Notes: generated by a model from the letters alone, not told the origin. 64,000 nt of DNA from Micromonospora cabrerizensis (GCF_022230955.1 NZ_JAKKFI010000060.1:1-64000); one strand, 5' to 3'; numbered from the stretch's first letter, positions 34,241 to 42,944 are shown. Program-made: numbers and translations.

Positions 34241-34366
34241 CTTGATCGAGTCCGTCTCCCGCCTTGATCGACTCGGGTTCCAGCCCTGATCGACTCGGGT
34301 TGCAGAAGACCGGGGCATCAAAGCGCCCCGGACACCGCGCCTTTCAGGAAACCGAGTCGATCAAGG
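34241..34366. repeat. Cluster of CTTGATCGACTCGGGTT repeats
   Basis: Three direct copies (34241-34254 divergent, 34263-34279, 34285-34301) and one inverted copy (34350-34366) of a CTTGATCGACTCGGGTT motif fill a 343-bp gene-free gap. The inverted copy pairs with the direct ones, and a CCGGGGC/GCCCCGG hairpin (34310-34331) sits between. It looks like a dispersed palindromic repeat rather than a promoter. Confidence 0.7.
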
Positions 34367-34434
34367 CCATTCCGAGGCGTCACTCGTCCGGTTGAGGTCA
34401 TTGGTTCCGCCTGCCCTTCTGTCCCAGGTGTTCC

Positions 34435-34440
34435 TACGCT
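34435..34440 (+). promoter_or_regulatory. Possible -10 box of the 34498 gene
   Basis: TACGCT matches TANNNT and lies 57 nt before the ATG at 34498, which would give a leader of about 50 nt containing the GGAGGGG ribosome site. No clear -35 box is seen. Confidence 0.3.
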
Positions 34441-34497
34441 TCGCCGAAGGCACGCGCGGTCGGAGCGCCGGCCACTGTGCACGTTTCCGGAGGGGAC

Positions 34498-35223
34498 ATG
34501 GTGTCGAGGCGTACCCGTCGGACCGTTGTCTCGGCGGTGGCCGGCGCCCTGTTCGCCCTCGGGGTGGTCGCACCCGGTCCGGCGGCGGCCCCGCTGCCCC
34601 GCGCTGCCCAGGCCGACGGCGACGCGGTGGTACCCGCTCCGACGGAACCGCGCCCACCGCTGCTCCCCGCCGACTTCCAGGGCACCGGCCGGTACATCGT
34701 GCGGGACCTCGGCATCGACGTGCCGTTCAGCTGGCAGGGCCGCAACGGCAACAGCCAGATGATCGCCGGCGGCCCGGAGCACCCCATCTGGTTCACGAAC
34801 CTGATCTACGAGAACACGCTCTACACGCTCACCTACAAGTGGCCGAACATCCCGCTGTTCCCGCCCCGCGCGTGCAGCAAGATTCCGGGGTTCTTCAACC
34901 GCCAGATCTTCAACGACAAGCTGAAGACAGCCCGCTACGTGGGGCCGGAGATCCTCCAGGGCGACAAGGACCGACACGTGGACCACTGGCGGGTCGGCGT
35001 CGTCGGAGGGTCCGCCGTACCGGGGGAGTTCTTCCGGTTCCCGATCGCGCTCGGCGACATCTACGTCGACCAGCACGACCCGAGCCGCTGGTGGCAGGTG
35101 TTGCAGTTCGGCCTGCAGAACATCTTCGACCCGGAGCTGGACGAGTGGTTCACGATGGACAGCTTCGACCACCGCCCCGGCGAGGTCACCCTCCCCGACC
35201 GCTGCCCACCCCCCACGTCCTGA
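34498..35223 (+). CDS. Secreted protein of unknown function
   Basis: This 241-residue protein has an RRTRR N-terminus and a signal peptide (cleavage probably near APGPAAA, residue 33). The mature part contains FQGTGRYIVRDLGIDVPFSW, a Trp/Tyr-rich middle (HPIWFTNLIYENTLYTLTY), two cysteines (CSK and DRC) that could form one disulphide, and a C-terminal DELDEWF-like acidic/aromatic region. No family was recognised. GGAGGGG lies just upstream of the ATG at 34498. It is monocistronic and lies after the large phosphoesterase and its repeat-filled spacer. Confidence 0.82.
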   Translation: MVSRRTRRTVVSAVAGALFALGVVAPGPAAAPLPRAAQADGDAVVPAPTEPRPPLLPADFQGTGRYIVRDLGIDVPFSWQGRNGNSQMIAGGPEHPIWFTNLIYENTLYTLTYKWPNIPLFPPRACSKIPGFFNRQIFNDKLKTARYVGPEILQGDKDRHVDHWRVGVVGGSAVPGEFFRFPIALGDIYVDQHDPSRWWQVLQFGLQNIFDPELDEWFTMDSFDHRPGEVTLPDRCPPPTS

Positions 35224-35362
35224 CGCCGGGCTCCTCTCAGCCCTGGAGCCGTTGCGCCCAGGAGACCTGCCCGTCCGGCCCCAGGTAGACCAGGGCCAAC
35301 AGCAGGTCGGACATCCCGACCGGCGCGGTGGCTGTCGTCGGCTTCCGAGCACGCCGCGTGGG

Positions 35363-37042
35363 TCAGTCGACCGTCGGGAGCTTCGGGCCGAGGACGTCGT
35401 CGGCGTCGACGATCGTGTACGCGTACCCCTGCTCGGCGAGGAAGCGCTGCCGGTGTGCCGCGTACTCCGTGTCGATCGTGTCCCGGGACACCACCGTGTA
35501 GAAGTGCGCCTGCCGGCCGTCGGCCTTCGGCCGGAGCACCCGACCCAGCCGCTGCGCCTCCTCCTGGCGCGACCCGAACGTGCCCGACACCTGGATCGCC
35601 ACCGCCGCCTCGGGCAGGTCGATCGAGAAGTTGCCGACCTTGGAGATCACCAGCGTGCGGATCTCACCTGTGCGGAACGCGTCGAACAACCGCTCCCGCT
35701 CCTTGTTCGTGGTCGAGCCCTGGATGATCGGCGCGTCGAGATATTCGCCGAGCTGGTGCAGCTGGTCGATGTACGCGCCGATCACCAACACCTGGTCGTC
35801 CGGGTGCCGGTCGACCAGCGCCTTGACCACCGGCAGCTTCGTGCGCGCGGTCGCCGCCATCCGGTACCGCTCCTCGGCCTCCGCCGTCGCGTACGACATG
35901 CGCTCCGCGTCGGTCAGGGTCACCCGGACCTCGGTGCACTCGGCCGGGGCGATCCAGCCCTGAGACTCGATGTCCTTCCACGGCGCGTCGTACCGCTTCG
36001 GGCCGATCAGGCTGAACACGTCACCCTCGCGGCCGTCCTCGCGTACCAGAGTCGCGGTGAGGCCCAGCCGGCGGCGGGCCTGGAGGTCCGCGGTGAACCG
36101 GAAGATCGGCGCGGGCAGCAGGTGCACCTCGTCGTAGACGACCAGGCCCCAGTCGCGGGCCCCGAACAGGTCCAGGTGGGTGAACGCGCCGCCGCGCCGC
36201 GAGGTGAGCACCTGGTACGTGGCGATGGTGACCGGGCGGATCTCCTTGCGCTCGCCGGAGTATTCCCCGATCTCCTCCTCGGTCAGCGACGTGCGGGCGA
36301 TCAGCTCCCGCTTCCACTGCCGGCCGGCGACCGTGTTGGTGACCAGGATCAGCGTGGTCGCCTTCGCCTCGGCCATCGCCGCCGCGCCGACCAGGGTCTT
36401 GCCGGCGCCGCAGGGCAGCACCACCACACCCGACCCGCCGGCCCAGAACGCCTCGACGGCCTCCCGCTGGTACGACCGCAGGGTCCACGGCTTGCGCCCG
36501 TCCTTGCCGGCCTCGGCCAGCTCGATCGGGTGCGCCTCACCGTCGACGTAGCCGGCCAGGTCCTCCGCGGGCCAGCCCAGCTTGAGCAGTGCCTGCTTGA
36601 GCCGGCCACGCTCGGACGGGTGCACCCGGATGGTGTCGTCGTCGATCTTGTCGCCGAGCATCCCGGCGAGCTTCTTGCTCTTGGCGACCTCGATCAGCAC
36701 CAGCCGGTCCAGGGCACGCAGCACGAGCCCGTACGCCGGGTCGTTGGCGAGCTGAAGTCGGCCGTAGCGGTCCATCGTGTCGGCCACGTCGACCAGCAGC
36801 GCGTGCGGGACCGGGTAACGCGAGTATTTGATCAGAGAGTCGACCACACCCTCCGCGTCGTGCCCCGCGGCCCGGGCGTTCCACAGGCCCAGCGGGGTCA
36901 GCCGGTAGGTGTGCACATGCTCCGGCGAGCGCTCCAACTCGGCGAACGGTGCGATCGCCATCCGGCACGCCTGCGCGTCGGGGTGGTCGATCTCCAGCAG
37001 CAGGGTCTTGTCCGACTGCACGATCAGTGGTCCACCGCTCAC
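35363..37042 (-). CDS. XPB-type DNA repair helicase
   Basis: This 559-residue superfamily 2 helicase resembles bacterial/archaeal XPB, a 3'-5' translocase. An N-terminal damage-recognition-like domain (about 1-185) precedes the motor. Motif I is VVVLPCGAGKTLVG, motif II is the DEVH box in VVYDEVHLLPA, motif III is LTATLVRED, and motif VI is RQEEAQRLGRVLRPK. A thumb-like insertion is expected between the motors. It probably acts in DNA repair or transcription-coupled processes. The GTG at 37042 has GAGAGG upstream. It is near the helicase-associated gene at 38514 on the same strand. Confidence 0.92.
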   Translation of the reverse strand: MSGGPLIVQSDKTLLLEIDHPDAQACRMAIAPFAELERSPEHVHTYRLTPLGLWNARAAGHDAEGVVDSLIKYSRYPVPHALLVDVADTMDRYGRLQLANDPAYGLVLRALDRLVLIEVAKSKKLAGMLGDKIDDDTIRVHPSERGRLKQALLKLGWPAEDLAGYVDGEAHPIELAEAGKDGRKPWTLRSYQREAVEAFWAGGSGVVVLPCGAGKTLVGAAAMAEAKATTLILVTNTVAGRQWKRELIARTSLTEEEIGEYSGERKEIRPVTIATYQVLTSRRGGAFTHLDLFGARDWGLVVYDEVHLLPAPIFRFTADLQARRRLGLTATLVREDGREGDVFSLIGPKRYDAPWKDIESQGWIAPAECTEVRVTLTDAERMSYATAEAEERYRMAATARTKLPVVKALVDRHPDDQVLVIGAYIDQLHQLGEYLDAPIIQGSTTNKERERLFDAFRTGEIRTLVISKVGNFSIDLPEAAVAIQVSGTFGSRQEEAQRLGRVLRPKADGRQAHFYTVVSRDTIDTEYAAHRQRFLAEQGYAYTIVDADDVLGPKLPTVD

Positions 37043-37215
37043 GCGAGCGTCCTCTCCTCGGTTGGCCGTCCGGCCCGGGCGGGTCGCATACCCGCTGCTG
37101 GCCGACCATCCAGTGTTGCACGGTGCCGGCTGTCGGAAGAAAGATGCTCACCAGGTGCAACCGGGACGGCACTGACGAACGTCTAGCAAAGGGACGACTG
37201 TCAGGGGGAGCTGCC

Positions 37216-38103
37216 ATGAAGCCTGTCCAGAGCACCTCCCGGCTGGTCGCCCTGCTGGTGGTCGTGCTGGTCGGTGCTGGTGCGTGCACGTTCGATCCGC
37301 AGTCCGGTGGGAGTGGTGGCGGGGGAGCCGCCCCAGCCGGTGCAGCGGGCCAGGCAACGGGGGCGAGCGACACGTCCGGCCCCGACCAGCGCGGCCGGCC
37401 CACGCCGGCCGCGCCCAGCCCGACGCCGAAGGCAACCCGGTCCCCGACGCCGAAACCCACCCGCAGCACCACGCCGAAGTCGACCCCCAGCAGCGGCACG
37501 CCGACCGTCGCCGGCTGCCCGCAGGGCCAGCACCAGCGCGAGGTGGAGACCCACCTGGCCCGGTTGGGCGGGTTCGGGGCGGTGACCGTGGACGGCCGGC
37601 AGTCCGCCGCCGACTGCGCGGCGATCAAGAAGTTCCAGAAGAGGTACGGCATTCGCCCCGTCGAGGGTCGCGCCGGCCCGACCACGTTCGACGTGGCCCA
37701 ACGCCTCGCCACCACCGACCCTGCCGCTTGCAGGGCCGGCGCGGGCACCACGTTCTGCGTGGACCTGACCCGGCAGACCGTCTGGGCGATGCGCGGCGGC
37801 AAGGTGATCATGGAGCCGACGGTGACCCGCACCGGCATGTCCGGCTACCGCACCCCGGCCGGCACGTTCACCGTCAACTTCCGCAATCCCAAGGAGTGGT
37901 CCGACCCGTACGAGGTGTGGCTGCCCTACTGGCAGCACTTCACCCAGGGGATGGGCTTCCACGAAACCACCACCTACCTGCACGACAAGTCGATCGGCTC
38001 GCACGGCTGCGTCAACCTCCTGCACGCCGACGCGGTCCGGATGTGGGAGCTGGGGAAGGTCGGCACCCGGGTGGTGCTGATCGGCCGCCGCTCCGGCACC
38101 TGA
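37216..38103 (+). CDS. Lipoprotein L,D-transpeptidase with peptidoglycan-binding domain
   Basis: This 295-residue exported protein makes 3-3 cross-links in peptidoglycan or anchors proteins to it. The signal peptide ends in the lipobox LVGAGAC (Cys24 lipidated). A Pro/Thr/Ser/Lys spacer (about 30-95) would cross the wall. A peptidoglycan-binding-1-like domain follows (REVETHLARLGGFGAVTVDG; AIKKFQKRYGI). The YkuD catalytic domain covers about 175-295, with the conserved SHGCVN motif and nucleophile Cys265. GGGGGAG lies just before the ATG. It diverges from the XPB gene. Confidence 0.92.
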   Translation: MKPVQSTSRLVALLVVVLVGAGACTFDPQSGGSGGGGAAPAGAAGQATGASDTSGPDQRGRPTPAAPSPTPKATRSPTPKPTRSTTPKSTPSSGTPTVAGCPQGQHQREVETHLARLGGFGAVTVDGRQSAADCAAIKKFQKRYGIRPVEGRAGPTTFDVAQRLATTDPAACRAGAGTTFCVDLTRQTVWAMRGGKVIMEPTVTRTGMSGYRTPAGTFTVNFRNPKEWSDPYEVWLPYWQHFTQGMGFHETTTYLHDKSIGSHGCVNLLHADAVRMWELGKVGTRVVLIGRRSGT

Positions 38104-38121
38104 GCGACACGCAGCGTTTGC

Positions 38122-38135
38122 GGGGGACAACCCCC
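38122..38135 (+). terminator. Possible short terminator after the L,D-transpeptidase gene
   Basis: GGGGG-ACAA-CCCCC lies 18 bp past the stop codon. The stem is only five G-C pairs, so this is tentative. Confidence 0.35.
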
Positions 38136-38200
38136 TGTCCGACCGGTCCAACGAGTGTCACGCTGGGAGTCCAGGGCCGGACCGGGCGGGGAGGCTTGGC

Positions 38201-38437
38201 ATGACGGTCGACCGTGACGTGATCGCGGAGCATGAGCAAGCACCACCCGACGAGGTGTCGCGCGCGACCGTCATCGCGTACGCCGTCGCGGCGACGCTCC
38301 TCGTCGGGTGGTTCCTCTTCGGCTGGCTGGTGCTGCGGCAGGGCTTCGTCGACTCGATCGGGGAGTCCGCCGGCGCCGGTTTCGCGCTGCTCCTGATCAT
38401 CTCGGTGGTCGGCACCTTCCGCCGCAGCCGCCGCTGA
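38201..38437 (+). CDS. Small two-helix membrane protein
   Basis: This 78-residue protein has an acidic cytoplasmic N-terminus (about 1-20), two hydrophobic helices (VIAYAVAATLLVGWFLFGWL and GAGFALLLIISVVGTF) and a basic RRSRR end, giving a hairpin topology. No known family or motif was recognised. GGGGAGG precedes the ATG at 38201 at a good distance, which supports its being real despite its size. It converges on the helicase-associated gene. Confidence 0.75.
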   Translation: MTVDRDVIAEHEQAPPDEVSRATVIAYAVAATLLVGWFLFGWLVLRQGFVDSIGESAGAGFALLLIISVVGTFRRSRR

Positions 38438-38480
38438 CCGACAGCGCCGGCGTCGGCGCCGTCGGCACCGTCGGTTGCTC

Positions 38481-38515
38481 CGACCCGAGCCGGTCCGAGC
38501 CGACCCGAGCCGGTC
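38481..38515. repeat. 15-bp direct repeat at the end of the helicase-associated gene
   Basis: CGACCCGAGCCGGTC occurs at 38481-38495 and 38501-38515. The second copy overlaps the gene's stop codon. It probably arose by local duplication. Confidence 0.6.
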
Positions 38516-41000
38516 AGTCCGCCAGCACCGCCGCGGTGACCCGGTGCAGCGCGAACGTGTGCAGCATCTCGGTCCGTTCGTCCTCGGCGCGCAGATAGCC
38601 AGCGCCGATCGAGACCGGCTTGACCAGGCGGGACGCGGTTGCCCCGTGTGCGTCGACGTAACCGACCCAGACCAGCGCCTTGTCCCGTACCGCCTGCTGG
38701 AGCACCGCCAGGGCTTCGCTGTGCGTGTGCGCCGGCACCGGGCCGCCGCCCAGCCCCGCCGCGCCGCCGCGCACCACCGCCGGTGCCCGTCGGGCGGCCC
38801 GCGCCGCCGCGTCACCCCGCCGGATGTGCTCCACCACCCCGAGCAGCCGGGGCATGGGCAGCTTCGGGGCGGCCAACGGATCGAGGGTCCGGGTGGTCAC
38901 CGAGACCCGGGGCGGGGCCCGCCGGATTCGCGGCCGGGTCAGCACCGTGCTGCCCGTGCCGTCCTCCTGCACCGGGGCGTACCCGGCGTCGCGCAGCGCG
39001 CCCAGCAACCGACCGACCTGGTACTGCGTACACAGCACCGTCGGCGCGAGCCGGCGCAGTGCCAGCGACTCCAGCCGCCGGTCGGCCAGCACCTCGCTGA
39101 TCAGCGTCTCGTCGTCGCTGCGCAGGTACGCCCCGGCCAGACCGACCCGCAGCCCGCCGTGCTTACGGGCCACGTCGTCCACCAGGTAGGTGAGCCCCTG
39201 CGGGATCGGGGTGCGTGACCGTCGGCGGAACACGTCGTGCAGGTCGTCGGCCGTGTAGCCCGAATCGAGCGCTCGCCGGACGCTGGCCGTGGTGACCCGG
39301 TGCACGCTGGCCCCACCGGCCGACTCAAGCTCGGTCATCGCCTCCAACTCGACGCCGAGCGCCGGCTCGGGCGGGCCGGGCACCACCACGGTCAGGTCGG
39401 CCTGCACCAGGAAGTGGTCGACCGGGGCGGGCAGCAGTGCGTCCAACGCCCGGGCGGCACCGGACGGGTCACCGCTCTCGATGTCCGCGTGCACGCCCAG
39501 CGGGTCGTCGCCGTTCCGCTCGTCGGTCGACGTCAGGTCACCCAGCAGCAGCCGACCGTACGAGGTGAGCGCCCCCAGCCCCGTGACGCCCAACTGCGCG
39601 GCCTCGGCCAGCACCTCCCGGTGGGCGGCGTCCCGGCCGCGGCTGCGGCGCGGAGCCCGCCAGTCGAGCAGGTCCTGCACCTCCTCGGGCGAGGGCGCGG
39701 TCGCCGGTTCCAGGTCGGCGAGGACGCCGAGCACTGCCCGGCGGGTGGCCGGCACACCTGCCCGTTCGGCCTCCGCGGAGAGCGCGGTGATCGGGCGGTC
39801 CCGGTCGTCCCGTCGGCCGACCAACCCCACCTGCCGGGTCATGGTCAGCCAGGCTCGGGCCAACTGCTCCCACCGTTGGGCCAGCGAGGCGGCTCGCCAC
39901 ACCTCGTACCCGCCGGTCGGCAGCACCTGCTGATCCGCCCCGTACCGACTGGTGGTCGCCCCCGGCATCTCCAGCTCGCCGGCCAGCCCCGCCGCGTACG
40001 CCACCTCCAGCAGCAGCGCGGTCATCGGCTCGTCCAGCCCGGCGGTACGCGCCAGCCGCCGCAGGTCCCGTACGCCGATGCCACCGGAGCGCAGCACCGG
40101 CGCGGGCTCGTCGGCGAGTTGTTCCAGCAGCCCTTCGGTGTGCCGGACCACCTCCATCGCCTGCCCGGCGCCGGCCGAGTCGACCGCCTTCGGCTCGCGT
40201 GGCGCGGCGGCCACCCGCGGTGGGCTGGTGCGCAGGGGCCCGAGGGGGCCGCTGTCCCGGCGCAGCAGCAGACCGACCTCGCGGGGCAGCTCCACCGTGC
40301 CGGCGGCCGTGGACGAGCCGGTCGTCACGGGGACCAGCAGCCGGTTGTCGACGAGCCACCGCACCGGGGAACCGGCCGGGCCGCCACCGTTGGTGGGGTC
40401 GGAGAGCACCGGGTCCTCCGCGCCCAGCGGCGGTGCCTGCAACGCGCCCGGGGGCACGCTGCCCACCGGCGGGCCGGCCGCCAACCGGTCCAGGATCGCC
40501 CGGGCCGAGGGCGGGGCGGCGAGCAGCGTCCGCCGCAGCTTCGCCGGGTCCGCGCAGAGCGAGGCCGTGCGCGGGTCCAGCTCCGCGGCCGGTCGACCGA
40601 GCCCGGCGGGGTACGGGGCGACTTCGTCGACGGCGGGCACCACCTGTAGTGCGTGCTCCGGGCCGTACAGCAGGAAGAGCGCGCGCAGCCGGCCCACGGC
40701 GGCCCGGACGGCGGTCGGGGCCGGTGGTTGTGGCCCTGCGGTCGCCATGGCGAGCACGGTGTCGGTGGCCGTGGTGCCGTCGTCCGGGTTCCGGGTGAGG
40801 CGGGCGGCGTCGAGGATCTGGAGGGTGAACTGGTCCAGCCCGTCCAGCGCACGAGCCACCGAGACCCGGGACTGGGCCCGGATGGCCAGGGCTGAGACGT
40901 CGGCTGGCACGGGCACGACGAGGTCCGGCCGCAGCTGGAGGAGCGCGGCCAGTGACTCGTCGGGCAGCGACCGCAGGTGGTCGGCGAGTGAGGTGGTCAT
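38514..41000 (-). CDS. Helicase-associated (XPB/Ssl2-like) domain protein
   Basis: This 828-residue protein belongs to the actinobacterial helicase-associated family usually found beside the XPB gene. It starts MTTSLADHLRSLPDESLAAL, contains a DNA-binding-like middle part and the LPAPVDHFLVQADLTVVVPGPP segment, and ends with a WYL-like region (AVRDKALVWVGYVDAHGAT and LHTFALHRV). No Walker motifs are visible, so it is not itself a helicase; it may be a partner or regulator of XPB. A GGAAAG site precedes the ATG at 41000, with TAGCGT 9 nt upstream as a possible -10 box. Confidence 0.87.
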   Translation of the reverse strand: MTTSLADHLRSLPDESLAALLQLRPDLVVPVPADVSALAIRAQSRVSVARALDGLDQFTLQILDAARLTRNPDDGTTATDTVLAMATAGPQPPAPTAVRAAVGRLRALFLLYGPEHALQVVPAVDEVAPYPAGLGRPAAELDPRTASLCADPAKLRRTLLAAPPSARAILDRLAAGPPVGSVPPGALQAPPLGAEDPVLSDPTNGGGPAGSPVRWLVDNRLLVPVTTGSSTAAGTVELPREVGLLLRRDSGPLGPLRTSPPRVAAAPREPKAVDSAGAGQAMEVVRHTEGLLEQLADEPAPVLRSGGIGVRDLRRLARTAGLDEPMTALLLEVAYAAGLAGELEMPGATTSRYGADQQVLPTGGYEVWRAASLAQRWEQLARAWLTMTRQVGLVGRRDDRDRPITALSAEAERAGVPATRRAVLGVLADLEPATAPSPEEVQDLLDWRAPRRSRGRDAAHREVLAEAAQLGVTGLGALTSYGRLLLGDLTSTDERNGDDPLGVHADIESGDPSGAARALDALLPAPVDHFLVQADLTVVVPGPPEPALGVELEAMTELESAGGASVHRVTTASVRRALDSGYTADDLHDVFRRRSRTPIPQGLTYLVDDVARKHGGLRVGLAGAYLRSDDETLISEVLADRRLESLALRRLAPTVLCTQYQVGRLLGALRDAGYAPVQEDGTGSTVLTRPRIRRAPPRVSVTTRTLDPLAAPKLPMPRLLGVVEHIRRGDAAARAARRAPAVVRGGAAGLGGGPVPAHTHSEALAVLQQAVRDKALVWVGYVDAHGATASRLVKPVSIGAGYLRAEDERTEMLHTFALHRVTAAVLAD

Positions 41001-41071
41001 CGTCTTTCCACGCTAGCCCGGCACCGGGCTTCCGCGCCCCTCGGACGTTCGGCTGGGCAGGTGTCGCCGGG

Positions 41072-41077
41072 TACGTT
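41072..41077 (+). promoter_or_regulatory. -10 box of leaderless HAD-family gene
   Basis: TACGTT lies 7 nt before the ATG at 41085, with no Shine-Dalgarno sequence. Confidence 0.5.
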
Positions 41078-41084
41078 TCTCGTC

Positions 41085-41708
41085 ATGCCCGCACTGACCG
41101 TCGGATTCGATCTCGACATGACCCTGGTCGACTCCCGTCCCGGCATCGCCGCGACCTTTCGGGCGCTGACCGCGCGGACGGGCGTGCCGGTGGACGCCGA
41201 CCTGGCGGTGTCCCGGCTCGGGCCGCCGCTGCGCACCGAGCTGGCGCACTGGTTCCCGCCGGAGGAGGTCGAGTCGGCCGTCCGCGTGTACCGCGAGCTG
41301 TACCCGGCGTACGCGATCACGCCGACGGTGCCGCTGCCCGGTGCGCGGGAGGCCATCGACGCCATCCGGGCCCGCGGCGGCCGTGTGCTGGTCGTCACAG
41401 CCAAGATGGGCCGGCTGGCCCGGCTGCACATGGACCACCTCGGTCTCGCCATCGACGAGCTTGCCGGTGACCTCTTCGCCGAGCAGAAGGCGACCGCCCT
41501 GCGGGAGCACGACGCGACCCACTACGTGGGCGACCACGTGGCGGACATGGTGGCAGCGGGGGTGGCCGGGGTGCCGGGGATCGGCGTGGCGACCGGCCCG
41601 TGCTCTCCGGACGAGCTACGCGCGGCGGGCGCGGAAGTCGTCTTGAACGACCTCAGCGAATTCCCGGCGGCGCTCGACGACATGATCCAGCTAGCCTTGG
41701 AGCAGTAG
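41085..41708 (+). CDS. HAD-superfamily hydrolase
   Basis: This 207-residue phosphatase-type protein has motif I GFDLDMTLVDSRPG at its start, a helical cap, motif II VLVVTAK, and motif IV VGDHVADMVAAG. The motif III lysine is provided by EQKATAL. It resembles phosphoglycolate phosphatase-like enzymes; the substrate is unknown. The ATG at 41085 is favoured over an upstream GTG because of the TACGTT box. The cold-shock gene follows after 27 bp, so they may share a transcript. Confidence 0.88.
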   Translation: MPALTVGFDLDMTLVDSRPGIAATFRALTARTGVPVDADLAVSRLGPPLRTELAHWFPPEEVESAVRVYRELYPAYAITPTVPLPGAREAIDAIRARGGRVLVVTAKMGRLARLHMDHLGLAIDELAGDLFAEQKATALREHDATHYVGDHVADMVAAGVAGVPGIGVATGPCSPDELRAAGAEVVLNDLSEFPAALDDMIQLALEQ

Positions 41709-41735
41709 CGGCTCAAGTGAAGCAGGGGTTTTCAG

Positions 41736-42122
41736 GTGCCTACGGGTCGAGTGAAGTGGTACGACACGGCCAAGGGATACGGCTTCGTCACGAGTGACGA
41801 GGGCGGCGACGTGTTCCTGTCCAAGGCGGCGTTGCCGGCGGGTGTCACCGACCTCAAGGGTGGCCAGCGGGTCGACTTCAGCGTGGTGGACAGCCGCCGG
41901 GGCGCACAGGCCATGGGAGTCAAACTGCTGGACGCGCCGCCGTCGATGGCCGAGTTGCGCCGTCGACCGGCCGAGGAACTGCACGGCCTCGTCGAGGACA
42001 TGATCAAGCTGCTGGAGGCGAAGGTCCAGCCCGACCTGCGTCGGGGCCGGTACCCGGACAAGAAGACCGCGCAGAAGATCGCTCAGCTGGTCCACGCGGT
42101 GGCGAACGAGCTGGAGGTCTGA
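41736..42122 (+). CDS. Cold-shock domain protein with C-terminal extension
   Basis: This 128-residue RNA/DNA-binding protein has a CspA-type OB-fold at residues 1-67, with RNP1 KGYGFVT and RNP2 DVFLSKAAL (the His of the usual VFVH is changed). A charged helical extension of about 60 residues follows (PAEELHGLVEDMIKLLEAK; KKTAQKIAQLVHAVANELE). Typical cold-shock proteins are 65-70 residues, so the extension is distinctive and occurs in actinobacterial relatives. AGCAGGGG precedes the GTG. Its end overlaps the 3' end of mqnD by 40 bp on the other strand. Confidence 0.92.
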   Translation: MPTGRVKWYDTAKGYGFVTSDEGGDVFLSKAALPAGVTDLKGGQRVDFSVVDSRRGAQAMGVKLLDAPPSMAELRRRPAEELHGLVEDMIKLLEAKVQPDLRRGRYPDKKTAQKIAQLVHAVANELEV

Positions 42123-42931
42123 GGCACCAGCCCGGCGGTGGCGGCGCGGTCGAGCAGTGCCGCCACCGCGGCGAAACCGGCCTCGCCCAGGTCCGCGGTG
42201 AACTCGTTGACGTAGAGGCCGATGTGCCGGTCCACCACGTCGAGTTCCATCTCCTGGGCGTGCGCCAGCACGTACTCCCGGCTGGCCGCAGGATCCGCCC
42301 AGGCCTGCCGGACGGACTCGCGGACCCAGCCGGCCGCGGCCTCCGGGTCCACCGCGCCGCGGCGGGCGAGGATGGCGCCCAGCGGAATGGGTAGGCCGGT
42401 GTCGGCCTCCCACCACTCACCGAGGTCGACCAGCGCGCTGAGGCCGTGCCGGTGGTAGGTGAACCGGGCCTCGTGGATGACCAGCCCGGCGTCGTAGCGG
42501 CCAGCCGCGACGCCCGGCATGATCTCGTGGAACGGGACCACCTCGATCCGGGCCGGTGGTCGTCCGGCCGACCAGAGCCGGAACAGCAGGTACGCGGTGG
42601 TCCGGTCACCCGGCACCGCCACCGTGGCGCCGGTCAGGTCGGTGCGGTCCGGCCCGCCGTCGCGGTCGCCCCGGGTGAGCACCAGCGGGCCGCAGCCGCG
42701 ACCGAGGGCGCCACCGCAGGGCAGCAGGTGGTAGTCGTCGAGCAGCCAGGGCAGCGCCGCGAAGCTCACCTTCACCAGGTCGAAGGCGCCGCGCTCGGCC
42801 GCCGTGTTGGTGACGTCCACGTCGGCGTACGTCACCTCGACCGGCGGTGCGCCGGGCACCCGCCCGTGCACGAGCGCGTGGAAGACGAACGTGTCGTTGG
42901 GGCAGGGCGAGATCGCCAGAGAGAGCGCCAC
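42083..42931 (-). CDS. mqnD: 1,4-dihydroxy-6-naphthoate synthase (futalosine pathway)
   Basis: This 282-residue enzyme converts cyclic dehypoxanthine futalosine to 1,4-dihydroxy-6-naphthoate in menaquinone synthesis. It has the periplasmic-binding-protein fold. Family marks include LAISPCPNDTFVFHALVHG at the start, FDLVKVSFAALPWLLDDY, and AGLVIHEARFTYHRHGL with the catalytic His segment. The GTG at 42931 is chosen because TAACGT lies 7 nt upstream; a GTG 9 bp earlier is the alternative. In this window a 1.66-kb stretch separates it from mqnB, which acts one step earlier. Confidence 0.92.
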   Translation of the reverse strand: MALSLAISPCPNDTFVFHALVHGRVPGAPPVEVTYADVDVTNTAAERGAFDLVKVSFAALPWLLDDYHLLPCGGALGRGCGPLVLTRGDRDGGPDRTDLTGATVAVPGDRTTAYLLFRLWSAGRPPARIEVVPFHEIMPGVAAGRYDAGLVIHEARFTYHRHGLSALVDLGEWWEADTGLPIPLGAILARRGAVDPEAAAGWVRESVRQAWADPAASREYVLAHAQEMELDVVDRHIGLYVNEFTADLGEAGFAAVAALLDRAATAGLVPQTSSSFATAWTS

Positions 42932-42938
42932 GTCCCTC

Positions 42939-42944
42939 ACGTTA
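42939..42944 (-). promoter_or_regulatory. -10 box of leaderless mqnD promoter
   Basis: TAACGT lies 7 nt before the GTG at 42931 on the minus strand. GAGGGAC between them is too close to serve as a ribosome site. Confidence 0.45.

Noticed and set aside
37043..37215. Possible c-di-AMP riboswitch before the L,D-transpeptidase gene
   Set aside because: The region lacks the conserved ydaO-type core sequences; only an ordinary divergent promoter gap is visible.
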